DNA of 64,000 nucleotides from Pseudomonas extremaustralis (lineage in GTDB: Bacteria > Pseudomonadota > Gammaproteobacteria > Pseudomonadales > Pseudomonadaceae): assembly GCF_900102035.1 (NCBI RefSeq), contig NZ_LT629689.1, positions 5,145,001-5,209,000 on the forward strand, in the 5' to 3' direction. A model generated the notes under the pieces. It did not search any database. It saw nothing but the letters and a program-made list of their open reading frames with translations, and was not told the origin of the DNA. Shown in pieces: positions 46,308 through 55,983 of the stretch. Every line of letters starts with the position of its first letter. Positions within the stretch are counted from its first letter, which is position 1. A program made the translations under genes and the position numbers.

Positions 46308-47312
46308 ATGTCGGCATCCAAACGCCTTCTGACTGCCCTGGCACTCACCCTGATCGGCACCACCACCGTGCAGGCGGCCGACGAAGTCGTGGTCTACTCC
46401 TCGCGCATCGATGAACTGATCAAGCCGGTGTTCGACGCCTACACCCAGAAGACCGGCGTACAGGTGAAGTTCATCACCGACAAGGAAGCCCCGCTGATGC
46501 AGCGCATCAAGGCCGAGGGCGAAAACGCTACCGCCGACCTGCTGCTCACCGTGGATGCCGGCAATCTCTGGCAGGCCGAGCAGATGGGCATCCTGCAACC
46601 GTTCACCTCTGACGTGATCGACAAGAACATCCCTCTGCAATACCGCTCTTCCAAGCACGCCTGGACCGGCTTGAGCCTGCGTGCGCGGACCATCGCCTAT
46701 TCCACCGACCGGGTAAAACCGGGTGAGCTGACCACCTACGAAGCCCTGGCCGACAAACAATGGGAAGGCCGTCTGTGCCTGCGCACAGCGAAAAAGGTCT
46801 ACAACCAGTCGCTGACCGCCACCCTGATCGAGACCCATGGCGAGGCCAAGACCGAAGCCATCGTCAAGGGCTGGGTCAGCAACCTGTCCACCGATGTGTT
46901 CTCCGACGACATTGCTGTCCTGGAAGCGATCAACGCCGGGCAATGCGACGTGGGTATCGTCAACACGTACTACTACGGCCGCCTGCACAAGCAGAAGCCG
47001 GACCTGGCGGTGAAGCTGTTCTGGCCGAACCAGGGCGACCGTGGCGTGCATGTGAACCTGTCGGGTATCGGCCTGACCCAACACGCACCGCACCCGCAAG
47101 CCGCCAAGGCACTGGTGGAATGGATGACCACGCCCGAGGCGCAGAAGATCTTTGCCGATGTGAACCAGGAATTCCCGGCCAACCCGGCGGTACCGCCATC
47201 GGCTGAAGTGGCGAGCTGGGGCAAGTTCGTAGCCGATACCTTGCCGGTGGAAGTGGCGGGCAAGCGCCAGGCCGAGGCAATCCGCTTGATGGATCGGGCC
47301 GGCTGGAACTGA
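46308..47312 (+). CDS. fbpA: Iron(III) ABC transporter substrate-binding protein
   Basis: A 334-residue periplasmic protein, signal peptide [23 protein letters not shown]. The mature start [29 protein letters not shown] and the paired tyrosines in [12 protein letters not shown] match FbpA/FutA ferric-ion binders, in which tyrosines hold iron. The permease gene follows, with a REPIN in between. The ATPase gene is absent here. A weak Fur-like sequence lies about 35-55 bp upstream of the start. Confidence 0.9.
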   Translation: MSASKRLLTALALTLIGTTTVQAADEVVVYSSRIDELIKPVFDAYTQKTGVQVKFITDKEAPLMQRIKAEGENATADLLLTVDAGNLWQAEQMGILQPFTSDVIDKNIPLQYRSSKHAWTGLSLRARTIAYSTDRVKPGELTTYEALADKQWEGRLCLRTAKKVYNQSLTATLIETHGEAKTEAIVKGWVSNLSTDVFSDDIAVLEAINAGQCDVGIVNTYYYGRLHKQKPDLAVKLFWPNQGDRGVHVNLSGIGLTQHAPHPQAAKALVEWMTTPEAQKIFADVNQEFPANPAVPPSAEVASWGKFVADTLPVEVAGKRQAEAIRLMDRAGWN

Positions 47313-47318
47313 ATGTAA

Positions 47319-47410
47319 ATGTGGGAGGGGGCTTGCTCCCGATGGCGGTCGGTCAGTCACTGATGGGGTGACTGGCACGGTTCCATCGGGAGCAAGCCCT
47401 CTCCCACATT
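47319..47410. repeat. REPIN (GTGGGAGG type) inside iron operon
   Basis: Inverted REP units ATGTGGGAGGGGGCTTGCTC and GAGCAAGCCCTCTCCCACAT around inner GGTCAGTCAC / GTGACTGGC. It separates fbpA (stop 47312) from fbpB (start 47456) in what should be one operon. Confidence 0.92.
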
Positions 47411-47455
47411 GTTTTGTGTCTGTCTGTAGATCATCCACTCCCTGGGAACTTGCTC

Positions 47456-49072
47456 TTGGCCCACCCCGCGCAACGTCGTTGGTACCTGCCGGTCTTCACC
47501 GTCGCCGCCCTGGTTTTGCTGCCGCTGAGCGTGCTGGTGCTGTCCTGGCAAAGCATCGACGTGCAAATCTGGTCCCACCTCTGGGACACCCAGATGCCGC
47601 GCCTGCTGGGTAACACCCTGACCCTGGTGCTGGGCGTCGGTATCGGCGTCACGCTGCTGGGCGTGAGCCTGGCCTGGCTGACCAGCCTCTGTGAGTTCCC
47701 CGGACGGCGCTGGCTCGACTGGGCGCTGATGCTGCCCTTCGCGATCCCTGCCTATGTGCTGGCCTTTGTATTCGTGGGGCTGCTGGATTTCGCCGGCCCG
47801 GTGCAAACCCTGCTACGGGACGGGTTCGGCTCAGGGCTGCGCTTGCCACGGGTGCGCTCCACTGGCGGCGTGATCATCGTGTTGGTGCTGGTGTTCTATC
47901 CCTATGTCTACCTGCTGGCACGCGCCGCGTTCCTGTCCCAGGGCAAAGGCTTGATGGAAGCCGCGCGGGTGCTGGGACAGTCGCCCTGGCAAGCATTCTG
48001 GCGCGTGGCGTTGCCCATGGCGCGACCGGCGATTGGCGCGGGCGTGGCCCTGGCGTTGATGGAAACCCTGGCGGATTTCGGCGCCGTATCGGTGTTCAAT
48101 TTCGATACTTTCACCACCGCCATCTACAAGACCTGGTATGGCTTCTTCAGCCTGTCCAGCGCGGCGCAGTTGGCCAGCCTGTTGCTGCTGGTGGTGATGC
48201 TGGTGCTGTACGGCGAACGGCGCGCCCGGGGCGCCAGCCGACCCAGCAACGAACGACCGCGAGGCAAGGCCCTGTATCACCTGCGCGGCTTCAAGGCCGC
48301 GGCGGCCAGCGGTTGGTGTGGATTGGTATTTGCCTGTGCCTTTGTCATTCCGATGCTGCAACTGCTCGCCTGGTTCTGGCAGCGCGGGCGGTTCGACCTG
48401 GATGAGCGCTATTCGGGCCTGATCGTCCACACCCTCTACCTGGGCGGCATCGCGGCCCTGATCACCGTCAGCGTGGCGCTGCTGCTGGCCTTCGCCAACC
48501 GCCTGGCACCTACCCGGACGATTCGCTCCGGCATCAGCCTGGCCAACGTCGGGTACGCCTTGCCGGGCTCGGTGCTGGCGGTGTCGATCATGTTGGCATT
48601 CAGCTATCTCGACCGGGAACTGGTGGTGCCGCTGTCCGGCTGGCTCGGCGGTGCGGGCAAACCCTTGCTGTTGGGCAGCCTGTCGGCGCTGGTGCTGGCG
48701 TACCTGGTGCGTTTCCTGGCCGTGGCCTATGGGCCGCTGGAAAACAGCCTGGCGCGCATCCGCCCCTCCTTGCCGGAAGCGGCACGCAGTCTTGGAGTGA
48801 GTGGTCCACGACTGTTTTGCAAAGTGTATCTGCCGTTATTACTGCCCGGGACGTTGAGCGCTGCGCTGCTGGTGTTCGTCGATGTGCTCAAGGAAATGCC
48901 CGCGACCTTGCTGATGCGCCCGTTTGGCTGGGACACCCTGGCGGTGCGGATTTTTGAAATGACCAGCGAGGGGGAATGGGCACGAGCATCATTACCGGCC
49001 TTGACCCTGGTGTTGGTGGGCCTGCTGCCGGTCGTCGGGCTGATCCGACGCTCTGCCCGTCAAATCGGCTAG
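47456..49072 (+). CDS. fbpB: Iron(III) ABC transporter permease (fused double)
   Basis: A 538-residue membrane protein with about 12 helices, consisting of two permease halves fused. EAA-type loops occur near KGLMEAARVLGQSPWQAFWRVALPMARPA and RPSLPEAARSLGVSGPRLFCKVYLPLLLPG. The start is uncertain: TTG at 47456 (MAHPAQRRWYLPVF) has GGGAA 7 nt upstream, whereas 47414 or 47450 are alternatives. It pairs with the binding protein upstream to import ferric iron; the partner ATPase must come from elsewhere. Confidence 0.88.
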   Translation: MAHPAQRRWYLPVFTVAALVLLPLSVLVLSWQSIDVQIWSHLWDTQMPRLLGNTLTLVLGVGIGVTLLGVSLAWLTSLCEFPGRRWLDWALMLPFAIPAYVLAFVFVGLLDFAGPVQTLLRDGFGSGLRLPRVRSTGGVIIVLVLVFYPYVYLLARAAFLSQGKGLMEAARVLGQSPWQAFWRVALPMARPAIGAGVALALMETLADFGAVSVFNFDTFTTAIYKTWYGFFSLSSAAQLASLLLLVVMLVLYGERRARGASRPSNERPRGKALYHLRGFKAAAASGWCGLVFACAFVIPMLQLLAWFWQRGRFDLDERYSGLIVHTLYLGGIAALITVSVALLLAFANRLAPTRTIRSGISLANVGYALPGSVLAVSIMLAFSYLDRELVVPLSGWLGGAGKPLLLGSLSALVLAYLVRFLAVAYGPLENSLARIRPSLPEAARSLGVSGPRLFCKVYLPLLLPGTLSAALLVFVDVLKEMPATLLMRPFGWDTLAVRIFEMTSEGEWARASLPALTLVLVGLLPVVGLIRRSARQIG

Positions 49073-49228
49073 GTGCCAGTCCTACAGCTTGAGGCTACAA
49101 TGCGCGGCATTCGGTGCGGTCCGTCTTTCGGATCGAGTCGCTGTGCGTCGCTGCAGGCCTTGTAATTCAAGGTATTCAGTACGACCGGCAACCCTGCGCA
49201 CCTTCGCCAAGCCCGGAAGGAGAAACCC

Positions 49229-50311
49229 ATGGGACAGCGTACGCCTCTGTATGACCTGCATCTCGCCCTCGGCGCGAAAATGGTCGATTTTGGCGGTTGG
49301 GATATGCCTCTGCACTACGGCTCGCAAGTTGAAGAGCACCATCAGGTGCGACGCGACTGCGGGGTGTTCGATGTATCTCATATGACCGTGATCGATATCT
49401 CAGGCCCCCAGGCCAAGGAATGGCTCCAGCACCTGCTGGCCAATGACGTCGACCGTTTGGATGGCTGCGGCCGTGCGTTATACAGCGCCATGCTCAACGA
49501 GCAGGGCGGCGTGGTGGACGACATGATCGTCTACCGTACCGAAACCGGTTACCGGCTGGTGGTCAATGCCGCCACCCGTGACCAGGACATGGCCTGGATG
49601 CAGGCGCAACTGGGTGACTATCAGGTGCAACTGCTTGAACGGCCCGAGCTGGCCATGTTGGCGATTCAAGGCCCTCACGCGCGGCAGAAAATTGCCGAGC
49701 TGGTCACCCAGTCTCGTGCCACGCTTATTCACCAGCTCAAGCCTTTTGAAGGCCAGGCCGACGGCGACTGGTTCATTGCCCGGACCGGCTACACCGGTGA
49801 AGATGGCCTGGAAATTATCCTGCCTGCCGACCAGGCTCCGGGTTTTTTCAACGACCTGGTGGGCGCGGGTATTTCACCCATCGGCCTCGGCGCCCGCGAT
49901 ACCTTGCGCCTGGAGGCCGGCATGAACCTGTACGGCCAGGATATCCGCGAGGATGTCTCGCCGCTGGCAGCCAACATGGCCTGGAGCATTGCCTGGGAGC
50001 CTGCCGGACGCAACTTCATCGGCCGTGCGGCGCTGGAAGCCGAGTTGGCGGCGGGCGTGCAGTCCAAACTGGTGGGGTTGGTGCTGGAAGAACGCGGGGT
50101 TTTACGCGCGCATCAGGTGGTTCGTATCGCCAATGTTGGCGAAGGGGAGATCACCAGTGGTAGTTTCTCTCCTACGCTGAGCAAATCCATTGCCTTGGCG
50201 CGTGTACCGTCGGCGACTGCCGACCGGGCCGAAGTGGAAATCCGCGGCAAGTGGTACCCGGTTCGAGTGGTCAAACCGACCTTCGTGCGCCATGGCAAAA
50301 CCTTGATCTAA
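49229..50311 (+). CDS. gcvT: Glycine cleavage T-protein (aminomethyltransferase)
   Basis: A 360-residue folate enzyme, [37 protein letters not shown]. It transfers the methylene group from H-protein lipoyl-aminomethyl to tetrahydrofolate. Conserved parts are [44 protein letters not shown] and a C-terminal [20 protein letters not shown] strong GGAAGGAG site precedes the start. I saw no glycine riboswitch in the 156-bp leader. gcvH follows. Confidence 0.96.
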   Translation: MGQRTPLYDLHLALGAKMVDFGGWDMPLHYGSQVEEHHQVRRDCGVFDVSHMTVIDISGPQAKEWLQHLLANDVDRLDGCGRALYSAMLNEQGGVVDDMIVYRTETGYRLVVNAATRDQDMAWMQAQLGDYQVQLLERPELAMLAIQGPHARQKIAELVTQSRATLIHQLKPFEGQADGDWFIARTGYTGEDGLEIILPADQAPGFFNDLVGAGISPIGLGARDTLRLEAGMNLYGQDIREDVSPLAANMAWSIAWEPAGRNFIGRAALEAELAAGVQSKLVGLVLEERGVLRAHQVVRIANVGEGEITSGSFSPTLSKSIALARVPSATADRAEVEIRGKWYPVRVVKPTFVRHGKTLI

Positions 50312-50363
50312 CTATTTATGGCAGGCCAAAGGCCGCTGACATTTCTTCTTGAGGACACAGACT

Positions 50364-50747
50364 ATGAGCAATATCCCGGCCGACCTGCGTTTTGCCGTAA
50401 GTCATGAATGGGCCCGCCTGGAAGCAGACGGCACCGTGACCGTCGGTATCTCCGATCATGCCCAGGAAGCCTTGGGTGATGTGGTGTTTGTTGAGTTGGC
50501 CGAAGTGGGGGCTGAATTTGCCGCCGAAGGCCAGGCTGGCGTAGTCGAATCGGTGAAAGCCGCTTCGGATATCTACGCCCCGGTGGCTGGTGAGGTCATT
50601 GCAGTCAACGAGGAACTGAGCGCAAGCCCTGAGCTGTTGAACTCCGACCCTTATGGCGCCTGGATCTTCAAGCTCAAGCCGGCTAACCCGGCTGACCTGG
50701 ACAAGCTGTTGGATGCTGCCGGCTACAAAGCCGCCATCGGCGAGTGA
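50364..50747 (+). CDS. gcvH: Glycine cleavage H-protein
   Basis: A 127-residue lipoyl carrier, [23 protein letters not shown]. The lipoylated lysine is in [20 protein letters not shown] near residue 62. It shuttles the aminomethyl group between P-, T- and L-proteins. It follows gcvT by 52 bp, but no gcvP lies downstream: a strong hairpin and a convergent aminotransferase gene come next. Confidence 0.96.
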   Translation: MSNIPADLRFAVSHEWARLEADGTVTVGISDHAQEALGDVVFVELAEVGAEFAAEGQAGVVESVKAASDIYAPVAGEVIAVNEELSASPELLNSDPYGAWIFKLKPANPADLDKLLDAAGYKAAIGE

Positions 50748-50753
50748 TCCTGC

Positions 50754-50781
50754 TGCAGGAGCCGGGCATCCGGCTCCTGCA
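50754..50781. terminator. Bidirectional hairpin between gcvH and degT
   Basis: TGCAGGAGCCGG-GCAT-CCGGCTCCTGCA: 12-bp perfect stem with a 4-nt loop, between two converging genes. No long T-run follows on either side, so efficiency is uncertain. Confidence 0.75.
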
Positions 50782-50789
50782 ATACGCTT

Positions 50790-51929
50790 TCAGCGTTGCA
50801 ACACTGCTTTTACCGCTGCGACCGACCGTTCGACATCCGCTAGCGTCATCGCCGTAAACATCGGCAACGACACGATCAAGCGCCCCACCTTCTCCGCTAC
50901 CGGGAACATGCCTTCCTTGAACCCCTGCGCCCGATACAGGCTCAGCAGGTGGATCGGTGGGTAGTGGTAGCCAATGCCTACGCCGCGGGCCTGCATCTGC
51001 TCCATGAAGGTGGCGCGGGCGGGCAGGCCGTCCTGACGCTCCGGCAGTACCAGCTGGAACAGGTGCCAGTTGCTGTTTTCGAAATCCGCCGGCGGCAGTT
51101 GCGCACCGTACTTCTCTTCGAAATCGCTGCCGAAGCACTTGAAGTAGTGCTGTGCCAGGCTGCGGCGGTGGGCAGTGATTTGCTCGATGTGGGCAAACTG
51201 CCCCAGGCCGATGGCGGCGGCAATATCGGTCATGTTGAACTTGCCGCCCAGTACATCCACGTCCAGGCCGTCGAAGCCGGTACGGGTCACGCCCTGCAGG
51301 CGGTATTTTTCCGCCAGGCGCGCCTCTTCGGCATCGTTCAGCACCAGGCAACCGCCTTCGGATGAGGTGATGTTCTTGTTGGCCTGAAAGCTGAACGACA
51401 CAAAATCACCGGTGGAGCCGATGCGTTCACCGTCCCAGCTGGAACCCAACGCTTGTGCGGCGTCTTCGACGATGCGCAGGTTGTACTTGTTGGCCAGCGC
51501 ATACAGCATCGGCATATCCACGGGCAGGCCCGCCAGGTAGACCGGAATGATTGCCTTGGTGCGTGGAGTGATCGCGGCCTCCACTTGGGCCAGATCGATA
51601 TTGCGGGTGACCGGATCGATATCGGCGAACACCGGCGTGGCACCCACTTCCAGGATCACGTTGGCCGTGGCGACCCAGGAGATCGGCGTGGTGATGACTT
51701 CATCGCCCGGCCCGATACCGGCAATGCGCAAGGCAATCTCCATGGTGCAGGTGCCCGAGTTGAAAGTCCGCACCGGTCGGCCGCCGAAATATTCCGACAA
51801 CTGCGCCTCGAATGCCTGCACTTTGGGCCCGCTGGTGATCCAGCCCGAGCGCAGTACATCGCCGACCGCCGCAATGGTGGCTTCGTCGATGGTAGGTTTG
51901 GAAAACGGCAGAAAGGGCTGTTGGCTCAT
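50790..51929 (-). CDS. DegT/DnrJ/EryC1/StrS family aminotransferase
   Basis: A 379-residue PLP enzyme, MSQQPFLPFSKPTIDEATIAAVGDVLRSGWITSGPKVQAFE, like ArnB-type sugar aminotransferases. Motifs: FNSGTCTMEIALRIAGIGPGDEVITTPISWVATAN, IVEDAAQALGSSWDG and SFSFQANKNITSSEGGCLV with the PLP lysine. Such enzymes transfer an amino group to keto-sugars for surface glycans or antibiotics. No other sugar gene is nearby, so the substrate is unknown. The frame stays open upstream, but the part beyond 51929 is not homologous-looking. Confidence 0.9.
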   Translation of the reverse strand: MSQQPFLPFSKPTIDEATIAAVGDVLRSGWITSGPKVQAFEAQLSEYFGGRPVRTFNSGTCTMEIALRIAGIGPGDEVITTPISWVATANVILEVGATPVFADIDPVTRNIDLAQVEAAITPRTKAIIPVYLAGLPVDMPMLYALANKYNLRIVEDAAQALGSSWDGERIGSTGDFVSFSFQANKNITSSEGGCLVLNDAEEARLAEKYRLQGVTRTGFDGLDVDVLGGKFNMTDIAAAIGLGQFAHIEQITAHRRSLAQHYFKCFGSDFEEKYGAQLPPADFENSNWHLFQLVLPERQDGLPARATFMEQMQARGVGIGYHYPPIHLLSLYRAQGFKEGMFPVAEKVGRLIVSLPMFTAMTLADVERSVAAVKAVLQR

Positions 51930-52048
51930 AACGACGAAGGCATCCGTTTCAGATTGGCGATGAGTAAGCAAGGTATCAGTACCGGCATGGTTGCACGGTT
52001 CTACTGAATATAGCCTGTCGCCTGTGAATGAATCGTCAGCATGCAGAC

Positions 52049-52076
52049 AAAAAAATGCCGCTTCGAGAGCGGCATT
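52049..52076 (-). terminator. Terminator of DUF2388 gene
   Basis: On the minus strand ATGCCGCTCTCGAAGCGGCAT forms an 8-bp stem and is followed by T7, 17 bp after the DUF2388 stop. Confidence 0.88.
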
Positions 52077-52092
52077 CTTCAGAGTGGGCGTA

Positions 52093-52407
52093 TCACTCGG
52101 TGACAGCGTTTTTCGCAAGGATGGCGTTGGCCAGTTCCATATCCGTGGCTTGCAGGCCAGGATTGTCGGCGCGGACTTTCTGCATGGCCGCTTCCAGGTA
52201 CGGGCCGCGGATGCCGCCGTCGCTGGCGACAAAGCTGCCGGCGTCGTCTTGAGCGGCGACTACCAGCTTGTGGTCCTTGAAGGTCAGGTACGTCGAGCCG
52301 GTAGTGGCACCCGACGAAATGACATTGCGCCAGAAGCTGTCGGCCATGGCTGAGCCGACAGGGAGAGAAAGCACGGCGAGGGTTACGACAGCATATTTGA
52401 GACGCAT
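52093..52407 (-). CDS. DUF2388 family exported protein
   Basis: A 104-residue protein, MRLKYAVVTLAVLSLPVGSAMADSFWRNVISSGATTGSTY, with a signal peptide cut after AMA. The mature domain has the DUF2388 pattern SSGATTGSTYLTFKDHKLVVAAQDDAGSFVASDG and a short helical end. The frame is open further upstream, but the start at 52407 gives the signal peptide and has a GGAGTC site. The family is common in Pseudomonas, often several copies per genome; function unknown. Confidence 0.85.
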   Translation of the reverse strand: MRLKYAVVTLAVLSLPVGSAMADSFWRNVISSGATTGSTYLTFKDHKLVVAAQDDAGSFVASDGGIRGPYLEAAMQKVRADNPGLQATDMELANAILAKNAVTE

Positions 52408-52476
52408 GATGGGTGACTCCGGGTGGGGTATCTGTTCATTATGATTGTCGTTAGCCCAGCCGAGTTCCATCGCTGA

Positions 52477-52923
52477 CTAAACAGTTTCAACCTTCAGCAC
52501 GGCACCTTCCTGAGCAACCACCCTTACATGAGCGCCTACAGGGCTGTCCGGACCGGTTACCATCCATACGCCATCCCCGACTTTTACCTTCCCTCGGCCA
52601 TCGACAATCGCCTGATGGACCACAAACGTGCGGCCGATCAGCTCCGAGCCCCGTTCGTTCAGCCCCGGTTGGTCACTGGTTTTGGCACTGCTGCGTTGGC
52701 GCTTCCACCAATACACCGCGGTCAGTATCGACAGCACGGCAAACAGCAGCAGCTGCCATTCCATTCCCAGGTGCGGGACCAGAAACTTGATCACGCCTAC
52801 GGCGGCCGCTGCGATACCCATCCACAGCAGGTAACCACCGGCGCCGAAGACCTCAAGTATCAACAGCACCGTGCCCAGTGCCAGCCAATCCCAGAATGAC
52901 AAGTGCTGCAGGAAATCCCACAT
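52477..52923 (-). CDS. NfeD family protein
   Basis: A 148-residue membrane protein with about three N-terminal helices (LALGTVLLILEVFGAGGYLLWMGIAAAAVGVIKFLV) and a C-terminal OB-fold domain (GSELIGRTFVVHQAIVDGRGKVKVGDGVWMVTGPDSPVGAHVRVVAQEG). It lacks the protease domain of long NfeD proteins. It lies 10 bp after the SPFH gene, the usual partner. The pair is thought to organise membrane microdomains. Confidence 0.92.
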   Translation of the reverse strand: MWDFLQHLSFWDWLALGTVLLILEVFGAGGYLLWMGIAAAAVGVIKFLVPHLGMEWQLLLFAVLSILTAVYWWKRQRSSAKTSDQPGLNERGSELIGRTFVVHQAIVDGRGKVKVGDGVWMVTGPDSPVGAHVRVVAQEGAVLKVETV

Positions 52924-52933
52924 GATGGTGGCC

Positions 52934-53854
52934 TCAGCCTTTCTTGCTATCGAACGTGGCCTTGACGATCTCGCCGATACCGCCGACGGCGCCGATCACC
53001 TGGCTGGCTTCCAGCGGCATCAGGATGACCTTGCTGTTGTTGGCCGAAGCCAGCTTGCCCAGGGCGTCGATGTATTTTTGGGCGACGAAATAGTTGACCG
53101 CCTGCACGTTGCCCGACGCGATCGCTTCCGACACCACCTGAGTGGCGCGGGCTTCGGCTTCGGCCTGACGCTCGCGGGCCTCGGACTCCAGGAAAGCCGC
53201 CTGACGGCTACCTTCGGCTTCAAGGATCTGCGCCTGCTTCTTGCCTTCGGCAGTCAGGATTGCCGAGGCGCGCAGACCTTCGGCTTCGAGGATTTGCGCT
53301 CGCTTGATCCGCTCGGCTTTCATCTGGCCGGACATGGCGGCCATCAAATCGGCGGGCGGGCTGATGTCCTTGATTTCGATACGGGTGATCTTGATGCCCC
53401 AGGGTGCGGTGGCTTCGTCGACGGTTTTCAGCAGTTTTTCGTTGATGCCGTCGCGTTGGCTGAGCATGGCGTCCAGCTCCATGGAGCCGAGCACGGTACG
53501 GATATTGGTTTGCAGCAGGTTGCGGATGGCGTGCTCGAGGTTGTTGACCTCATAGGCGGCTTGCGCGGTATTGACCACCTGGAAGAAACACACTGCGTCG
53601 ATCTGCACGGTGGCGTTGTCGGCGGTGATCACTTCCTGCGGCGGGATATCCAGCACGCTTTCCATCACGTTGATCTTGCGACCGATCCGGTCCATGACGG
53701 GGATGATGATGTTCAGGCCTGGCTTGAGGGTGTTGGTGTAGCGGCCGAAGCGCTCGACCGTCCATTGGTAACCCTGGGGCACGACCTTGAAACCCATGAA
53801 GAGGATGGCGATGGCCAAGCCCACGAAAAGAAGCAGTACGGTTCCGATCTGCAT
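52934..53854 (-). CDS. SPFH/band-7 stomatin-like protein (QmcA type)
   Basis: A 306-residue protein with one N-terminal membrane helix ([20 protein letters not shown]), then the band-7 domain [34 protein letters not shown] and a long Ala/Glu-rich coiled coil (about 205-260). It ends in the typical [28 protein letters not shown] proteins form large membrane rings and often control FtsH-type proteolysis. It heads a two-gene operon with nfeD. Confidence 0.93.
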   Translation of the reverse strand: MQIGTVLLLFVGLAIAILFMGFKVVPQGYQWTVERFGRYTNTLKPGLNIIIPVMDRIGRKINVMESVLDIPPQEVITADNATVQIDAVCFFQVVNTAQAAYEVNNLEHAIRNLLQTNIRTVLGSMELDAMLSQRDGINEKLLKTVDEATAPWGIKITRIEIKDISPPADLMAAMSGQMKAERIKRAQILEAEGLRASAILTAEGKKQAQILEAEGSRQAAFLESEARERQAEAEARATQVVSEAIASGNVQAVNYFVAQKYIDALGKLASANNSKVILMPLEASQVIGAVGGIGEIVKATFDSKKG

Positions 53855-53924
53855 AGCGATTCCCTATCTGAAGGTCTAAGTAAAACGACATTTGGCCGAT
53901 TGTAGCGGTGTTGTCTCCGATGTT

Positions 53925-55604
53925 TCACCGCCCAACTGACAAAGGATTTGTATCTGAATCCCCAGGCGTGACCCGTAATACTTCTGCCACCGTGGTCAAC
54001 CCCGCCTTGACCTTTTGCAGGCCTGCCATGCGCAGGCTGCACATGCCACGGGCAATGGCCGTGCGGCGCAGGGCCTGTACGTCGGCGCCAGGCGTGATCA
54101 GCGCCTTGAGGTCCTCGTCCACTGTCATGATCTCGTAGACCCCGGCACGGCCCTGGTAGCCACTGTGTCGGCACTGCGCGCACCCGATGGCTTCGTGGGC
54201 ATCCCCCGCCACGCGTTTGCAGTCAGGGCAAAGCAGCCTGACCAGGCGCTGCGCCATCACGCCTAGCAGGGTGGCTTTGATCAAATAATGAGCGATGCCC
54301 AGTTCTTGCAGGCGACTGATGGCGCCGGGGGCATCGTTGGTATGCAGGGTCGACAGCACCAGGTGCCCCGTCAGTGCGGCCTGGATCGCCATTTCGGCGG
54401 TTTCCTGGTCGCGGATTTCGCCGATCATGATGATGTCCGGGTCCTGGCGCAGCAGGGCACGGATGCCTCTGGCAAAGGTCAGGTCGATAGAGTGTTGCAC
54501 CTGCATCTGGTTGAAGGCCGGCTCGACCATCTCGATCGGGTCTTCCACGGTGCACAGGTTGACCTCCCTGGACGCCAGTTGCTTGAGTGTGGTGTAGAGA
54601 GTGCTGGTCTTGCCTGAACCGGTCGGACCGGTGACCAGAATGATGCCACTGGTTTGGCGAGTCATGGCGCGCCAGCGTTGTTGGTCCCCGTCGGACAGAC
54701 CCAGTTGGTCGAAGTCCTTGAGCAGTACCTGCGGGTCGAAAATCCGCATCACCAGCTTTTCGCCAAAGGCGGTGGGCAAGGTTGAAAGGCGCAGCTCGAC
54801 TTCCACCCCCGCGGGGCTTTTGGTCTTGACCCGGCCGTCCTGGGGTTTGCGTTTCTCCGCGACGTTCATGCGGCCCAGGCTTTTCAGGCGGCTGACCACC
54901 GCCATCGTGACCTGGGGTGGAAACTGATAGACGTCGTGCAGCAGCCCGTCAATGCGAAAGCGTACACGGCCCTGTTCGCGGCACGGTTCGACGTGAATAT
55001 CACTGGCCCGCTGGCCGAAGGCGTACTGCAATAGCCAGTCGACGATATTGACGATATGCGCGTCGTTGGCATCCGGCTCTTGATCGCCGGCACCGAGGTT
55101 GAGCAGGTCGGATTGGCCGGGCGCCACGGCCTTTTGCTCTGCGCCGTTGACCGACTTCGCCAGCCGGTAGAACTCGCCGATACAGCGTGCAATGTCCTGG
55201 GGGTTGGCCACCACGCGTTTGATCGAGCGCTTGAGCACTTGGGCAAGCCCGGCTTCCCAGCGAGTGACGTAAGGCTGGGCGCTGGCGACGGTGACGGTCT
55301 GCGCGTCCACGGCGACCGCAAGGATGGCGTGGCGTTGGGCGAACGCATAGGACATCAGCGGCACAATCTTCGCCACCTCGATCTTCAGCGGGTCGATGCG
55401 CAGGTAAGGTTGCCCGGCGTGCCGGGCAAGCCATTGGGTCAGGGTTTCCAGGCAAGGGCCTTCGGCGGCGATGCATTCCAACGGATGCCGGTCTGGGTCG
55501 GTCGGTAGGTTCGCCAAACGCTGGGCGATGTCGCCATTGATCAGCCCGGCCTCGATCAAGGGCGGTAACAGCGGACGTAGTTCTAATCGTCGGTCAACGG
55601 GCAT
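53925..55604 (-). CDS. GspE/PilB-type secretion ATPase (orphan)
   Basis: A 559-residue protein, MPVDRRLELRPLLPPLIEAGLINGDIAQRLANLP. The N-terminal half carries the GspE/XpsE N-domain; the ATPase half has Walker A GPTGSGKTSTLY near residue 325, Asp box CTVEDPIEMVEPAFNQMQVQ, Walker B IIMIGEIRDQETAEMAIQAALTGHL and a CPDC...CAQC zinc motif. It energises type II secretion or type IV pili. No other secretion gene is in the neighbourhood. The frame continues to 55784, but this extension looks non-coding. Confidence 0.9.
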   Translation of the reverse strand: MPVDRRLELRPLLPPLIEAGLINGDIAQRLANLPTDPDRHPLECIAAEGPCLETLTQWLARHAGQPYLRIDPLKIEVAKIVPLMSYAFAQRHAILAVAVDAQTVTVASAQPYVTRWEAGLAQVLKRSIKRVVANPQDIARCIGEFYRLAKSVNGAEQKAVAPGQSDLLNLGAGDQEPDANDAHIVNIVDWLLQYAFGQRASDIHVEPCREQGRVRFRIDGLLHDVYQFPPQVTMAVVSRLKSLGRMNVAEKRKPQDGRVKTKSPAGVEVELRLSTLPTAFGEKLVMRIFDPQVLLKDFDQLGLSDGDQQRWRAMTRQTSGIILVTGPTGSGKTSTLYTTLKQLASREVNLCTVEDPIEMVEPAFNQMQVQHSIDLTFARGIRALLRQDPDIIMIGEIRDQETAEMAIQAALTGHLVLSTLHTNDAPGAISRLQELGIAHYLIKATLLGVMAQRLVRLLCPDCKRVAGDAHEAIGCAQCRHSGYQGRAGVYEIMTVDEDLKALITPGADVQALRRTAIARGMCSLRMAGLQKVKAGLTTVAEVLRVTPGDSDTNPLSVGR

Positions 55605-55873
55605 GAAAAAATCCTGGGTGGCATCGGTGGTAAATCCCAGGCTAGCCAGCCCCTGAATATCTTCCTCTCCGCGTGTATTGCAGGCTTTTACCGGACGGCG
55701 GCCCGCCCATCGATGCGGGCGCCATTTCGACGTAGCGCTGTCGCGCAGCAAACGGCACCTCTGTAGCAAGCCCGCCGGCCACAAAAAAGCGCTCGACTGA
55801 AATGGCTATGCAAGACTCAAAACTTCAGGCTGAAATTTTAATCCTTTGAAATCAACAAGTTACTTTAATTTTG
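55605..55873. other. Gene-free stretch upstream of gspE-like gene
   Basis: No credible gene. The first part (to about 55800) is GC-rich with a GCCCGC/GCGGGC stem; the rest (55800-55873) is AT-rich and could hold the promoter of the minus-strand gspE-like gene. The next 100 bp is a decayed REPIN. Confidence 0.5.
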
Positions 55874-55971
55874 ATAAGGGCGGGCTCTCTCGCGAAAAAC
55901 TCCAAGACACCGCGTTTACCCAGGAAACCCGCGTGATCGTTGACGCTTTTCGCGAGCAAGCTCGCCCCTAC
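55874..55971. repeat. Decayed REPIN (GTAGGAGC type)
   Basis: The right unit CGCGAGCAAGCTCGCCCCTAC is intact. The left unit is degraded (ATAAGGGCGGGCTCTCTCGCG). Inner ACACCGCGTTTACCCAGG...GTGATCGTTGACG matches the copy at 46099. Confidence 0.85.
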
Positions 55972-55983
55972 AGGCAGATGGAT

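Noticed and set aside
49073..49228. Glycine riboswitch upstream of gcvT
   Set aside because: The 156-bp leader lacks the paired glycine aptamer core sequences; nothing like the conserved junctions was seen.
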